Position numbers and translations under genes: made by a program. Below, in pieces: positions 44,819 through 57,717 of a DNA stretch of 64,000 bases; position 1 is the stretch's first letter; the number at the start of each line of letters is the position of its first letter. The stretch is from Toxoplasma gondii ME49 (lineage: Eukaryota > Apicomplexa > Conoidasida > Eucoccidiorida > Sarcocystidae). The stretch spans positions 1,668,227-1,732,226 of the forward strand of contig NC_031472.1 of NCBI RefSeq assembly GCF_000006565.2, given 5' to 3'. The notes below the pieces were generated by a model. That model saw only the letters and a program-made list of their open reading frames with translations, had not been told where the DNA came from and did no database searches.

Positions 44819-47800
44819 TTAGGCAGTTATTTCTCGGTAACCAAACTGTTCGTGCGCCCGTCGTTCTTCCATTGAAATCTGCAAAACACAACACAACGAA
44901 TACGTACACCCTGGGGGAACTGCATAGAAACCCTGCCCCATATCTACCCAAAGCTCCTGCAGCCACTGCCCACAACACGCATGCTCCATTGGTCCTGAGA
45001 AGTTCTTCACTCTTAAAATTCACCCTTCCAACTGACATCGAGATTTTGGGTCCTTTTGTCCTGGGATCACAATGTCATGTCTCTGACAAACCATTTCTGG
45101 TAAACTGCAACTTCGTTCACGAGCAAAAGGTAAGCCAACAGCTACGCAAACTTGTGCTGGCAGGCGCGCCTCAGGCACGGATATCCCAGAACTGCCCGCG
45201 GTTCACCGGTCCACAATTTCGAACAATGATTCACCAGCGAGCACGCCAGTAAAAACGTCAACACACCACAACACTCATCCCTTGAATTTAGCGACCTCTT
45301 TGAAACAGGGTATCTTTGGCGTATGTCCGTGATTCACTAAGAGCGTCAGCAACGAAGCAAAGGAAGTCAAGAGCAAAGATTCCCCAGCTTACCATGTCAT
45401 CGTTATACAGCAAAGCAACATTCGCGGGCAGTGGCGGAGCAGCATAGTTTACAGGCGGCCTGCCTGGCGGGGGTCCTGACATTGCACCTTGAGCGGCACC
45501 TCCAGGCATAGAGCCGCACATACTGCCGAGAGCGCCTGACCCTGGTTGAGAACCAATGCCACTGCTGCCGAGAGATCCTGGGATTCCTCCAGTGCTGAGG
45601 CCGGGGCCTGGCAGCTGAGAAAATAATAGAAGCCACCCTACAGACTCAAGGATTGCCGGCACGGACACCAATAAAAGCCGCCTCGCAACCCTGACTGTGG
45701 CAGAACGCCCCAGGTTTATATGCAGGAAATGTCAGAACACGTACACTCGCGACGGAACTAGAGGACCATAAAAAAGACAGCTAGTCGCAGGCATCACCCT
45801 ATAGAAAGGGGGAGGGCCTGCTGTAGCAAAATAACCTGACAACCTTCACCGGAAGATCAGAAACGTTTTTCTGCAGACAGAGGCGGGGATCTCAACTCCA
45901 CAACATGGGCACGAGAGCCAAGCTATGCACGAGGTAGTAGTGTCTGGAACTTCAGTCCTGCGAACCGGTTGCAAGCGACGCTTACTGGCCCAGAAGTCTG
46001 ACCGAGGAGACCTTGAATGCTTGGCGGAGTGGGCAGCGCAGGCGCCAGGCCTGGAGGTGAGACGGCGGGCGGGAAAGGAAGAGGTACTCCTGGCAAGGCC
46101 CCCGGGGCTGTTATACACACATTCACAGAATGACCATGAAACTGTTTGTCTCTTTCGTCATTTCCATTGTACAACTTTCGACACGAATCGACGTTCTCTG
46201 AACGAGAACAAAAGCGTGAGCATTCCGGTTTCTCCGCCATCTCATCGGAAGTTTGACAAGCCACTTGACGCCTACAACCGCCATTGGAAAACCAAAAAAG
46301 TTATCATGATCAATAGAAAACAATGCGCTGAGAAGCTGCTGACAGATTTTAAGTGGGAGCATCTCGTTTCGCGAAACATGAGTGATCCGCATCTACTCAC
46401 TGGAATGGAGAGAATTCACTGAAACACTGCAACCCGCGTGAGGCCTTCTAGGTACGCATGCGAAATGCAGGCCGGCCGCGTGTGAGAGTACCATTTCAAT
46501 AGCGAAACAAAACAGTAACGACTTGGAAGCGAATACAACCCATGCAAATCATGCTCTGAATTTTCCACCGGATTATCCCCAAACCTTCTCGCCACCAGCC
46601 TTACAAGGAATCTGCGATGCAGACATCACAAAAATCGACACGTTCATCGGTGCGGCAGGGAATTGACTTCGAACGGCAAATGCCTGTAAGCGTACCTCCG
46701 AGAGCACCCGGCACAAGACTCGGCAAGCCGACAAAGGTTGGGAGAATTCCTTGCTGCGCCTGGAGTGCAAACTGCTCCATGGAAGTCGGTGCCATTGTCA
46801 CCTGAAGACAGAGGAAACGTCACAAAACCCTTTTTTTCATCCTGGCGACAGCTTCTGGATCGGCGGGCACTTCTCGTTCCGCGCTTGGCACTTCCATTCA
46901 TCGGAAACGGACACACAAAATTTCCTATCACCGCATTGGATGGCATCCAAAGGAATTCCTGTACGCGGGGAGCTACCACGGAAGCGCGATAATCACGGCT
47001 GCCAAGCCCTGTAAAACTCCGCAGGTGTCTCCGGTGTTGTTCCTTGTACGCATGTTGGTGGTTATGACTTACTTTTATGTACGCACTCTGCGACCTGAAG
47101 TGGACGGCACTAGATGGAGCTCTTCCACGCGATAGCACTGTCCTCAGATGGTCTTTACCCTTCTCCTCCTTCCCCTCTTCTACACCCTTCTTCACAGGTC
47201 TAATAGTTCTCAAAGACAGTGTGCAAGTACCAAAAGCATCTTACTGGGACAATACTGACACGGAGCTACGAAAACTAAGGTAGAGATTTTGGCTTTAGAA
47301 GCTTCTGGTGCTGTCCTAAGTTAGAGCTTAAAGATGAAAAAAGAGTTCTGCACAGAACGAAGCCTTCCAAGGCATACTCCTCCAGGAGACTGAGCGCGTT
47401 CTATCCAAGAGAAAAACAGGCAGTATATGTGTAGACGGTGGCACCCTGTGTCCCAGGATGCGTTCGCTCTTCTTTCCGTGGAAATAGCTGAATGAGGAAA
47501 ACCTTGATTGGCAGGGCAGTGAGTTGCAGGGTGCGTGTACAACAAGCAGTCTTTCAGCGCTTCCGCGGCTTCTTACCTGTGCCCAATTCACACGCTGTCT
47601 CTTTTGGCTTTCCTTGCCTTCGTTGCGTTTGCTTTGCTTGTTCAAGCGTTCGTCAATAACCTCTTGAGGAATGCCCTCCATGCCGTGTACAATCATTTCG
47701 ATCATATCTCTGCCCGCAAGTGCGTTCGGGACGGCGTCGATCTGCTCCTTGTGCACCTGCAGCAAGTGGACTGCCAAACCGGTTGCTGTATCGAGTTTTC

Positions 47801-47930
47801 TCGCACACTGCGTGCATTTGAAGTGTTTGGCTTTCTGGTGTTGAATCAAGACTTTCTCGTCATCGAATTCACGATCACAGTAGTAGCAAAAGGGCTTCAG
47901 CGTAGCCCCTCTGCGCTTTTTGCGACCCAT
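44819..47930 (-). CDS. BuGZ/ZNF207-like zinc-finger protein
   Basis: BuGZ (ZNF207) binds and stabilises Bub3, promotes spindle assembly and also interacts with splicing factors. Five exons (47930-47577, 46801-46696, 46107-45986, 45614-45393, 44878-44819) join in phase to give 287 residues. The N terminus GRKKRR is followed by two adjacent C2H2 fingers: Cys15, Cys18, His31, His36 and Cys39, Cys42, His55, His60. Next comes the family segment AVPNALAGRDMIEMIVHGMEG (last residue trimmed). The middle is low-complexity Pro/Gly/Leu/Ser, as in other BuGZ proteins, where it drives coacervation. The C terminus LYNDDMISMEERRAHEQFG resembles a conserved family C-terminal element and is split by an intron after NDDM; the join restores it exactly, which supports the last exon. 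A canonical Bub3-binding GLEBS motif was not clearly identified. Confidence 0.88.
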
Positions 47931-50900
47931 CTTGTTGATTTAGAGCCGCTTCCGTGCAAAAAAAGACGCTCTAAAAAGCGAGCGACCGTTAGCCCTGGTG
48001 GCGCGACTACAACAAGCTGTGTGGCGTGCAAATTTCCGGTTTTTTGCTGGCAAGAAGTGGCGAATTCAACCGGCCAACTTCGGAAGATCCGGCATCCCTT
48101 GAAAGCGGACGTCTCAAATGGCGAAGGCGCGGTGTATATACACAGCGGCACACCAGGGCGGAGGGGAACACTTTGTTGTGTAGATGCCACAGCAGAAAAT
48201 ACGGAATTGCACCAGAGGCCCTGTGACGCGCAGCGAACGCAACCAGTTTTTAGCGCGCCACAGAACTTGTTTGTTTTGATCAGGGCGCTTGACTGATGAT
48301 AATTCTGGACAGACCTAGCCGGCCTCGCTCTCAGGCTGCGTCGCAGCACGTCGAAAGGAACGCAAAGAAAACAGTGAACTCTTTCCGAACATGCCGACAC
48401 GGAATTACGTTTCTTGACGCAATGTTGCTAGAGGCTTCACGCAGGACAGAAACATCAGTGAGGGCGGGTACGCACCGACAGAGTGGCGGTTCACGAACGC
48501 AGAGAACATATAGAACACCACAACATATTCTGGAGACAAGACCGGATCCACGTCCGAACGCGAAGGCACAGCACTGGCAGCAACGCTGGCAGAAAGAAAG
48601 GAACGTGGACATGGGCGCTTTCCGGAACGCCCTGTGTGAGAACTTGACGCTGCAGGCAAGCTCCTACAAGTAAATAACGGGGGGAAGGAAGCGTACAAAT
48701 TCGTGGAATTCTGCTATCTCCGTGAAAAAGGAAAATGCGAATTGGCTTCATGAACTCATGAGCTGGCCCAAAGCCCCCCCCCGTACATGCAGATTTTTTA
48801 GGGAGGTGCAGACAACCGAACTCCGTACGGCATTTTTCCTAGAATATTGGGCGGACGCCAGGCGCGCAAGTTCGGGGAAGCACGTACATCCCCTGATCGT
48901 GCATGCACCAAATTCGATAGTCGCTGTAATGGCACGTCCGCTTTGGCCGTTTTTACAGAGTGCCTTGTGAAATGACGGTAATCAGTAAAATGCACGCGAA
49001 GAATACCATTTATTTTTCGAACATTTGCATCTAAGTATGTCGACTGGGTGGTCATCACAGAGAAACTAAGGTGGGCCAACGCTGCGCGCCGAGTTCACCG
49101 GATGTACAGTCGTTTTTCGGCGACAACAGATGTGCAGCCTTTGTAACAGCACCCCGACAGATTTTTGAGTCAGCTGCCTTCAAACCATGGCTTTGGAGGC
49201 CAAATGCATTGCTAATGCGTGGCTGCCCTCTCACACCCCCTTCTATGTCGAAGAGAATTTCTTCGCACGCTCCGACGAAGCGTAGCTACCGAGCTTCACG
49301 CACTTTGAGTGGAATACCTTCAGTTACCCATAATGGAATTCAGACGAGTTCGTATTACCCATACAAGTCAGAGGAAAAGCATCGGCAATATGCTGAATTG
49401 CTTCACAGCATTACCGAGCAGCTTATTGAAGGCTGCAACAGAATAGAAAAACTGGTCTGTGCTACGCCGACGACCACAGTCGTGCATTCATGGAAGAGCT
49501 GCTGTACTTATCCTCCATCTTTCTGGTACACTATCGAAAAATTCTCCTCTGCAACTCTCCTTTCATCAGCAAGCAGCATCTTTTCCTTGCTTCTGTAGAG
49601 CATTCAACAGTCTAGTAGGTGACCAACTGTCGCGCAAGACTTAGCCTTCCATTCTCAAAGATACGTACATTGAATAGTCTGAAACTTGTCTAAAACCGAG
49701 CTAATAATCTACCTGTCCCTGGTGCTTTACGAAACAGACTATGAAGCTGAAGGCGGCTTGTGCCTGTTTCACTTTGGCTTGATGAAGTGGCAGCCGATTT
49801 AAGTCAGCCCGAGACAGGTAACACATGCTACTAGCGGGGAGCTGAAGGCTACACAACATGGATTTTTGTCGCAACTTTTTTTGCGTCTCCTGGAAACACA
49901 ATTTTCACGCGAGATTGACAAGAAAACAAAGAGAAGGCAAATCTGCACTGCCGGATCGACGCCTGGGCTCGAGCTCAGTGTAGTGTCGCAGAAGGCGACG
50001 ACGAGAAAGCTATCATTAATAAGCTTTTGCCGCTGGCATCCTCAGCATGTTGCGGCAGAACTTCTTTTGGGGCGCTTAAGAGTCCGTGCCCGCTTTTTCG
50101 CTGCGGTCTAGATTTGACTAACACGACGGTCAGACACCGTCATTTGTCCGTCTTGTAACCATCAAAGTTCTCGCACACAGCAACGTGAAGAATCCCATTT
50201 TATCGCTACAGAATACAAACGCTGTACTGATGCGTGCAATTGCGAAAATGAAACGCTTCTGATGCAGCTGCGGTGCATCACGCACCGTCTGGCAGAAAAT
50301 TTGTCCGAACATTCATCCTACAGACCCGGCACGCACAATGACACAGTACCATATAACATGGCGTCTCCCTGCCACGCTGAATGATCGATTTGAAGCTTCT
50401 CCTCCACCTGTTTGAGCAACTTCACCGTTGCTCTGCTTATTGAAATCAACCTCACACCACCAGTACATGGTCCACGAGCGTTTGCGGTGGACAAGACATA
50501 TTCAGAAAGTTGCGACGGACGGATACATAAATGCACGGAAACTTCCACCTACTCACTCTGTGATCGTTCCCCGTGTACGTCGGTGTTTTCCCAAGGCCAA
50601 AAACCAATTGTTATCTATCATCCGCGCAAGCAATGATACGACAATGCTGTGTTCATTATAGCCGACGCCATGTGGACCATGTGCTTCGGCCAGTCATGGT
50701 CACCAAGAACTCAGGGGCGACACAAGCTAGGCGCCTCCTAATAGCCGCTGCTTAACGCGACAGCGTTGTTCCTGAAGTGCATCTCACCACCATTAAGATG
50801 TCCGAAGTGCTTTTTCATCGTCATATTACGCTTTCGCCTTTCAAGCGCGACACTAGCCACCTTTCCTGGGAAGCACCCCTGTAACTCTTGCATGCAGCGA

Positions 50901-51027
50901 TCCATCCCTATTGTAACGGCAGATGTTCCCGGTATGAGACCGTTACGGTGAAAGATCTAGTATAAACAAAATTGCTGACGAAGACCGCGCGAAGTTTCAC
51001 TCAGCGCCGGCGTGGTGTCGCACCCAT
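47931..51027. other. Intergenic between BuGZ and KIN17, possible unassigned exon
   Basis: A 3.1-kb gap between the BuGZ start and the KIN17 stop. Most frames look like chance. The plus-strand frame at 49243-49598 includes YKSEEKHRQYAELLHSITEQ, which has coding character, but I found no convincing partner exons, so no gene is called. Confidence 0.45.
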
Positions 51028-54000
51028 TTAGGCAATCTTGCACACGTGCTCGTATGGCAGATTCTTCACTACTATGGGAGCTGCAGCAACAAAAGAGTGG
51101 GAGACAGCGAACCGGGAATGCGAGACAACACTTCCAGTACACATCACGCGACGCTGAGATACAACACCCGCTTAAAGGACGCTGGGTAGCTGTCACTCAC
51201 AGAATCGGGGCACTGTAATCCACATATGGGTGACACGAAGACCCTGTAAAACAGCAAGACAGAGACGCCGAGCAACACTGACCAGCACGTTCCACATGAC
51301 AGTCGAAAAGACCGGTTCTTGCTGTCCATTCATCGCAACCATAACGCCCAAGAACCGTACTGCTCCAAACTGATCGCCTTCAGGTTGTCATGCCGAACAC
51401 AGAAGTCGCATGAAGGTGGATGCGTCAACTCCCTGTGTAGGAATCAACCACTGTCGAGACTGCTCATACAGTGTCCTTACGGCTGGCGCAGGATATAATG
51501 GAAGGCACACCTGCAGCACTCACCGAGATGCGACCGCACCTTAAAGACGGGCCCCGAGTCAACAACCACGTGGACACAGAAAGCGTCCATGTCAATGCCT
51601 TCCATCTTGCCTTCGTGGTCCCGCCACTCGCCGAGCACGATTCGGACTCTCCCGCCGATATTCTGTGCGCATCGGAATACACAGGCACTGCAAGCATTAC
51701 AGCCGCTGCCGTGAAACCTGACCCTTTCCTCTTAGCCGGATGCTACGCAAGCCTCGCACACGAGTCTCACGGTGTACGAAGAGCTTGCTTCTCACGACGT
51801 GGACACAACAGTGGTCGGCTGTCAGAGGGCATCGGACACGCACGAATATGACGACTGAGAGAACACCTGCCGCACGGCACATTTCCCATGCCACTGCAAG
51901 CTGCGGCAGCCTGCACGCGAAAATGAAGCCGAAATGACACGACCTACCGGAATTACTGTTTCGAGCATCTTCTGGTCGAGTCGAATGAGGTCTCCACTTT
52001 CGAGCATCTTGACATATGCCGCGTATCTGCAAAAGAAGCAGATAGCGAACTATCTGAATGTCGATAATCACCGAAGAAACCATGAAGAAATGATCCCTCA
52101 CCAGGCATTACACGTCGCAGCCAGCTGGTCGAATGCGCTGCAGGGGCTCGTGAGTGCCTCTCAATAATAACTAGCTACGTCCCTGTACGATAGTTATATC
52201 CGTGCACTACCGATCAAGGTGCGCAGCTAGGTAAGTGAGCAAAGACGCCGCATCGCAGAAGCATCCCAGAATACGTATCTTGAAAACTGCTGAGCGCCTA
52301 TCTCAGAGATCAATCGGCGTGTGGTCTCCATGTTCCCCGGCTACCCCAATCAGCATGTTTGTTGTTTGTGCAGCGCACTCTCTGCGAAGCACTGCCTCCC
52401 CCCCCGAAAACCTTACCGCTCCTCGACTCGAAGAATTTTGCCTTTCTGCTTGTAGTATTGTCCATCGCCCAGCTCTGCGTGCATCACTTTGACTATGCAC
52501 CCCTCCTTTATCCACCTGCAGTGATAACAAGAATTCAAGACTGCATCCCTATACGAAGCTCGAATGAAGTAACACGGTTGTGCCCAGATCTCTCATCGCA
52601 CCACATCTCTGCAACCGAAGAGTACGGCCATTCAACAGGCAGGAGACACGCAGTCAGAAGTTGTTCGTCGCTGTCCTGTCCGGAAACAATGCAAGCGTGG
52701 CAATGCTTAAAATGTCTCGATTCCCCCGTCGGGGCTGACATAAACGGTCCTGCACAGGCGAATTCTCTCGCCGAAGATAATAAATCCGTCTCGCGCGACT
52801 GATTCCGTTCATCCATAATTAATTGACATCATGGACGGGAGAAGGTTGAATACCCTACACCCCAGTCGAAGGGAAATCCCTGCTCTGAACTATTCGACTT
52901 GAGTTACACAGTTCTGGATTGCGGATAAATTGTAAATGGCGAATACAGTCAGCCACATGCTCTTGGCATCATGAGCGGAGTTACATCTTAAATTACCCTC
53001 GCTCGATCTGTAGTAGATGAACATGGAAACGTATCCAGCGTGAAGCGTAGACGGAATGCAAATTAGTCTTGTAGATTACGATATTGAATAAGTGTCTTGT
53101 CGTTTCGCCGTGCCTAACTCCGCAAATCGCCTTGTTGCTTCCTCAACGGCTGCGCAAGCAAACGTACCAGTCTTTGTTGCGGTATTTATGCGCCGGCGGC
53201 TTCCGCTCGTCGTCGTCACTCTCGTGTAGCTCCGTTTTTGAATGCTCGCAATCTCCCCTGCTCCCCCGATCTGTGAGCTCTTCAATTTCACCGCCACGAA
53301 GTCCTACACTGTGCGTATCAGATTGACGGCCTCCGGAGCATCTGAAATGGCCAGATTCGTTCTTGTCTTCTCTGTCTTGTCCGTACAGTCTCCCGAGCTC
53401 GTCCGCGTTCGTCCTTTTTGTCGAGGGAGATCCTCGAGCCCTTGCTTGCTCTTGCTCAATCTCTAAGCGAAGCCGCTCGGCCGCGCTTAGGCGAGACTGC
53501 AAACAGGAACGCGCAAAAGTGAGGGAGGTGGCATCGCCGATCTTCGCTCCCATGGTTTAAGTTAACATCCAAACGTCAGGGGGACTTCCAAGAAAATTCG
53601 AACAACGCAGCGACGGCACACTCAGACCAAAACAGTGTACCCCTGTGCCGATCCTGTTGGACCTCGGAAGAACACAAAACTGGTGCTCAGTGTGTGCCAT
53701 GTCGACCTACTCGAGCCTTTATCGAGTGCACTCCGTCTTCGTCCTGTCTCAGGCTGGGTCTATCCTCGCTTCCTCTTTCTCGAGAGCGTTCATCCACGCC
53801 AGTCTCTGAAGAGGCCGAACTCTTGGCCATCTCAGCAAAGCGTCGCTTCCTCTTCAGCTCGGCTTCCAGAAGTTTTAGCGCGTTAGCAGGGCGCTCGCCG
53901 CTGTGGCCATCGCTCATCTCATTGGATTTCTCTGAAGGACGCGCTAGACCTTTCAAGACGATTTTTTCGTCTCCATTTCTCCTCAGCAGTGGTGTATACT

Positions 54001-56896
54001 CCTGTGTCGTCACCGAAAAGAACACACGGCATCTCTTTCGAGTCAGAAGTCCCTCAAAAGGGCGAAGGTACCACATTCGCTTGCACGAGGACGTAGCGCG
54101 CATGAGAAACGCACTCTCAGGTAGTCAGTGAATAGACAGCGGAGGTGACCGCGTACCGATCCCGTGTCTGCCGATAAAGAAACAGTCGCTTCGATTGCCC
54201 AAGTCCTCACGTGATGCATTATTAACGGCACCAAGCAGGGCCGACCAGCTGCCAGTGAGAGCATAGCACTTGCGAGTGCTAGGTGATGTCCGAGCAGCTC
54301 TAACTGTGCCCGGTCTTCCCCTCTGACACTTCCTCTAGCGGCACACTTCAAGGTCTCTTCAAGTTGTTTTGCTGGCACGGATCGCAGGAGTGAAGATGCT
54401 CCTGAGAACTCAAGTCTCGGCCTAGAACTATCTCTCTCAGCATCCGCGGGACGCATGAAACACATATCACACGCACAGACCGACACAAATGAATCTCAGC
54501 TTACGGCGTCCCGGTAGCCGCCACGTTTTTTGGCTTCTTCAACAAGTTCTTCAAGGCGGCGAGCCTCTGCCTCCTCCTGGCTCAGTTCCACTTTTCGCCG
54601 TTTCTCTTGCTCTTCCTACGAGGTCACAAGCCAGAAGGCATTCACGTCGCGCTTGCAAGACTTGGTATGAAAACTGATTAAGCTCGTGGGTTCCATATCG
54701 CAACTAAGTGTTTTTTCATGGGACACCCCGAGCCTCTGAACATGCATCAGGCGGGCCTCCACATCCTACGCAGCTCCATGCATACAGATTACTGGCGAGT
54801 ATGCAAGTGCGTAACTGAAACGCTACATATGCGCATCCTGAAAATTACAAGGGCATGCCGCAAAGCTGAGTGTTCACGCAAAGACGGTCGGCTGTTCCAA
54901 CACCCTCAGCCGCGTACAATTTGTCAGCAACACAGTGCGTAGCACAGCCTTGGTCAGCGAATCCGTCGATCGCTAGTTTGAACTTCCTTTATCGAAGAAA
55001 ACTCCGCTAGTCACTTCCCAGAAAACAATTGCGAAACGTACCAGGCGGCGCCGTTCATCATGGTCGATGTACTCCACGTACCACCCTTTGGGCGTCAGCT
55101 CGATCTTGCACTTATTCGTGGAACCTAGATACTGGAAAACCAGCACATCAGACGAGGAAAGGCAAGGAGGTTTCAAAGGCTTTTTTTCAAATTCGTCTAC
55201 CCTTTCTGTCGTGTACTTCATCTGCACGGCGGCCTCGGCCCTTGGCTTCCAGAGTGTGGGACACGCAAAAAGCGCCCTCCCTTTCTTTCGAAGCCTTTTC
55301 GAGGTGGCAAGTTGCCGATCGGACGCCTTCCCAACCCAAACCCTGGAACGGGCGTCTCAGTCACACCCTTGCATGCATCTTGTCCATCGTCTTCAACGCG
55401 GAAAGGCAGACACACAAGAAGCCGGGCTGTCCTCGCTTGCCAACATCCATCGAAACTATTTTGAAAGGAAGGCTTAAACGGGGAAAGAATCCGTCCCAAC
55501 AAATAACGGAGCGAGGAACGGTATTGCCCGTGGGTGGACTCCCGATAAATTTTTGCTAGGATGAAACTGTTTATGGTTATATGAACTTAAGTGGCTTTAA
55601 CCCTACAGACGTACTTGGACGAACTCCGAAAGCGTGACCCATATAGTAGAGTTCATATGGATATGCTGCCGATCCGCGACAATGTTGTTGTAGACAGAGT
55701 TCGCCAAGACTCGCGTTCGGCAGTATCTGGACGCAAAAGAAGGAAATATGGCGAAACCGTCAATGCCGCAGAAACAAAGCTGCGTGGCGACTTGTTCGCG
55801 AAACGGGGACAGGCGCGACTCTCTCCAGCAGCGCAAGTGGAACCGAAGAAAGTTTCCTTCTCCAATCTCCGCCCCAGCGGCAGTGCGTAACCTACCCTGA
55901 CTCGGAATGCAAGGCAGCTGCGCGAGGCTCACCGTGACACTGTTCGCACAACGACACAAAGTGACGCACTTTACCTTGTGCGCATCAGCCGCATGAATTC
56001 GCGCTCGAATTCCTGGGAGAAATCATCCATGAACTTCGTTGGATTCTGGATGAAAATCTGCATCATCCGCTGATGCCCCTCGGACATCCGGTGGCACTGA
56101 GGGGCACAAACATGCAGACAAGAAAAAGAAAATGGAGGCCGAGTCCCGCGGTGGCGGTCACCCCTAGCGGGCAGGCTGTCAGATACGGCGAAACAGCCGA
56201 CGACCAAGAGACAATATGGATTTCCCAACTGCTTTCCGCAACCAAGTACGGTGGAGGCAAACGGACATACTTTTCATGTGAAGAAAACTTTATCGCAAAA
56301 AGAGAGTCCCGAAATCACATCAGAGTTCCTCATGGCACTACGTTTGTGGCGTTCTACGCGTGATTCGAGTCCCGAAAGCAAATGAAAGTATGTACTGCAT
56401 CCATTCACATGCACTACAGCGCCGTCGACAATCATGAGGGGGGATACAGTCGGTGGAGACTGGTGAAGAAACTGGAGAAGAAACGGAGCCAGGTATAATG
56501 CGTGCTGCTGCTCTGTTTTTTCACTGCTGCTTCTACGGACTCGGCCAGGCGCCTTCCGCATGGAGTGTCGGTTTAACGAAAAGTTCCGGAACCCGCATGG
56601 ATCAGACACAAATGGGCCTGCTGCTCAACAACGAAGGACGACTGGAAAAGCAGAGCGGTTCGCTACCGCCCGTACCCTTCTCCCCATGTGCCATCCTGCT
56701 ACACTCGTCTCTCTGGTGAGGCGTAACTTAGGTCAGAACGAAGGCTACGATTTACGCGAAAACATCCTACCTTGAATCCATTTTCATCCCGGCACTGTTT
56801 CTCGCACATTTGGCAGTACCACCGCAGCTTCTGCAAACCTGCCGCCTTGATCTTGTTGCTCATCCATTTTGTCGTCCCAAACTCTGCCTTAGGCAT
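51028..56896 (-). CDS. KIN17: DNA/RNA-binding protein KIN17
   Basis: KIN17 is a conserved nuclear zinc-finger protein tied to DNA replication, repair and pre-mRNA processing. Eleven exons join in phase: 56896-56771, 56096-55975, 55726-55615, 55131-55042, 54615-54505, 54001-53711, 53496-53168, 52515-52417, 52026-51948, 51662-51524 and 51080-51028, giving 516 residues. The zinc finger has Cys28, Cys31, His44 and His50, after the signature GLQKLRWYCQMC. The winged-helix region (about 52-150) contains QHIHMNSTIW and LTPKGWYVEYID. A charged helix follows (EEQEKRRKVELSQEEAEARR). The C-terminal SH3-like/KOW region shows KEGCIVKVMHAELGDGQYY, SGDLIRLDQKMLETVIP and the final LPYEHVCKIA. Human KIN17 has 393 residues; most of the extra length lies in exons 6-7 (about 190-390), which are Arg/Glu/Ser-rich and look disordered. 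Confidence 0.93.
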
Positions 56897-57068
56897 TGTG
56901 TCTTTTAAACAGTGGGGACCTCAACCTGTCGAAGTTTCAGTGCGTGGTGTCTGCTGACCTCCAGAGTCGCCGGCGTATTAGCCCAAGCGTTCCATACAGT
57001 CCGGTGACACTTTCCGCGTGCATTCACTACAGGATATCGGAGGCACCGAGGAAACGTCGTATACCGGG
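56897..57068. promoter_or_regulatory. Putative bidirectional promoter between KIN17 and a small gene
   Basis: Only 172 bp separate the KIN17 start codon (minus) from the ATG of the putative 107-residue gene (plus). If both genes are real, this interval must hold two start regions or a shared one. No named motif was recognised. Confidence 0.35.
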
Positions 57069-57717
57069 ATGAGCGACCGATCGGCCGGTTCAGCGAAATG
57101 TAACGAGACGAAGAAACCCACCAGAGCACCGGATGCGGATAGTCCGCCGAAATCTGTTGCGTTCAGAGTAGGCTCTAGCAGCTTCGTGGGCATAAGGAGA
57201 CGCCAACACGGTGTGAAATTCGCGCCACACTTCCTGTCCGACGCAGAAATGGTGAACATGGCGAAGTGATATCACATGTAACCCGCCGCGGCGTTAACTG
57301 CCACTTCGCAACTCCTAGGAGTCCGAAGCTTCAGGTTGTGACCCGGCGTCCGAGAGGCTTGACAGGCCGGCTGTACCGACACCGCCGCCCGAGTCCGCCG
57401 CAGCGCACCGTTGCGACCGACGGGGACGATCGAGGGAAGGACGTAGAATGAATTTGCTTGGGCAAATCTTGGCCAACTAAATGTAACAACTCCAGGCGGT
57501 CGAACTAAGTGATGTGTTTCCGAAAAACGTCGCCTGTTGTCAAACGCGATGTCGGCACGTTCCTTCTATTTTACAGCGCAAGGTTCCGACTTGTTCAGTT
57601 CACGAAGTGGAAATGGAGCGCCACACCATACGGACCTTACTGAGGAAGGGGTCAAAAGAAGATCAAATCCGCCTACTACACAGCTTGACAATGTGCTTGA
57701 TTGAAGGCGTGCAATGA
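57069..57717 (+). CDS. Putative two-exon small protein, 107 residues
   Basis: Not recognised. Exon 1 (57069-57251) encodes a Lys/Pro-rich start, then SVAFRVGSSSFVGIRRRQHG and FAPHFLSDAEM. It ends at ATG|gtgaac in phase 0. Exon 2 (57577-57717) follows a strong acceptor (ccttctattttacag) and encodes RKVPTCSVHEVEMERHTIRT, then KGSKEDQIRLLHSLTMCLIEG and a stop two codons later. The phases match. The C-terminal part would form an amphipathic helix. Support is the splice signal, phase agreement and head-to-head position with KIN17. The donor is weak and an extra exon in the 325-nt intron cannot be excluded. There is no signal peptide or membrane span. Confidence 0.4.
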
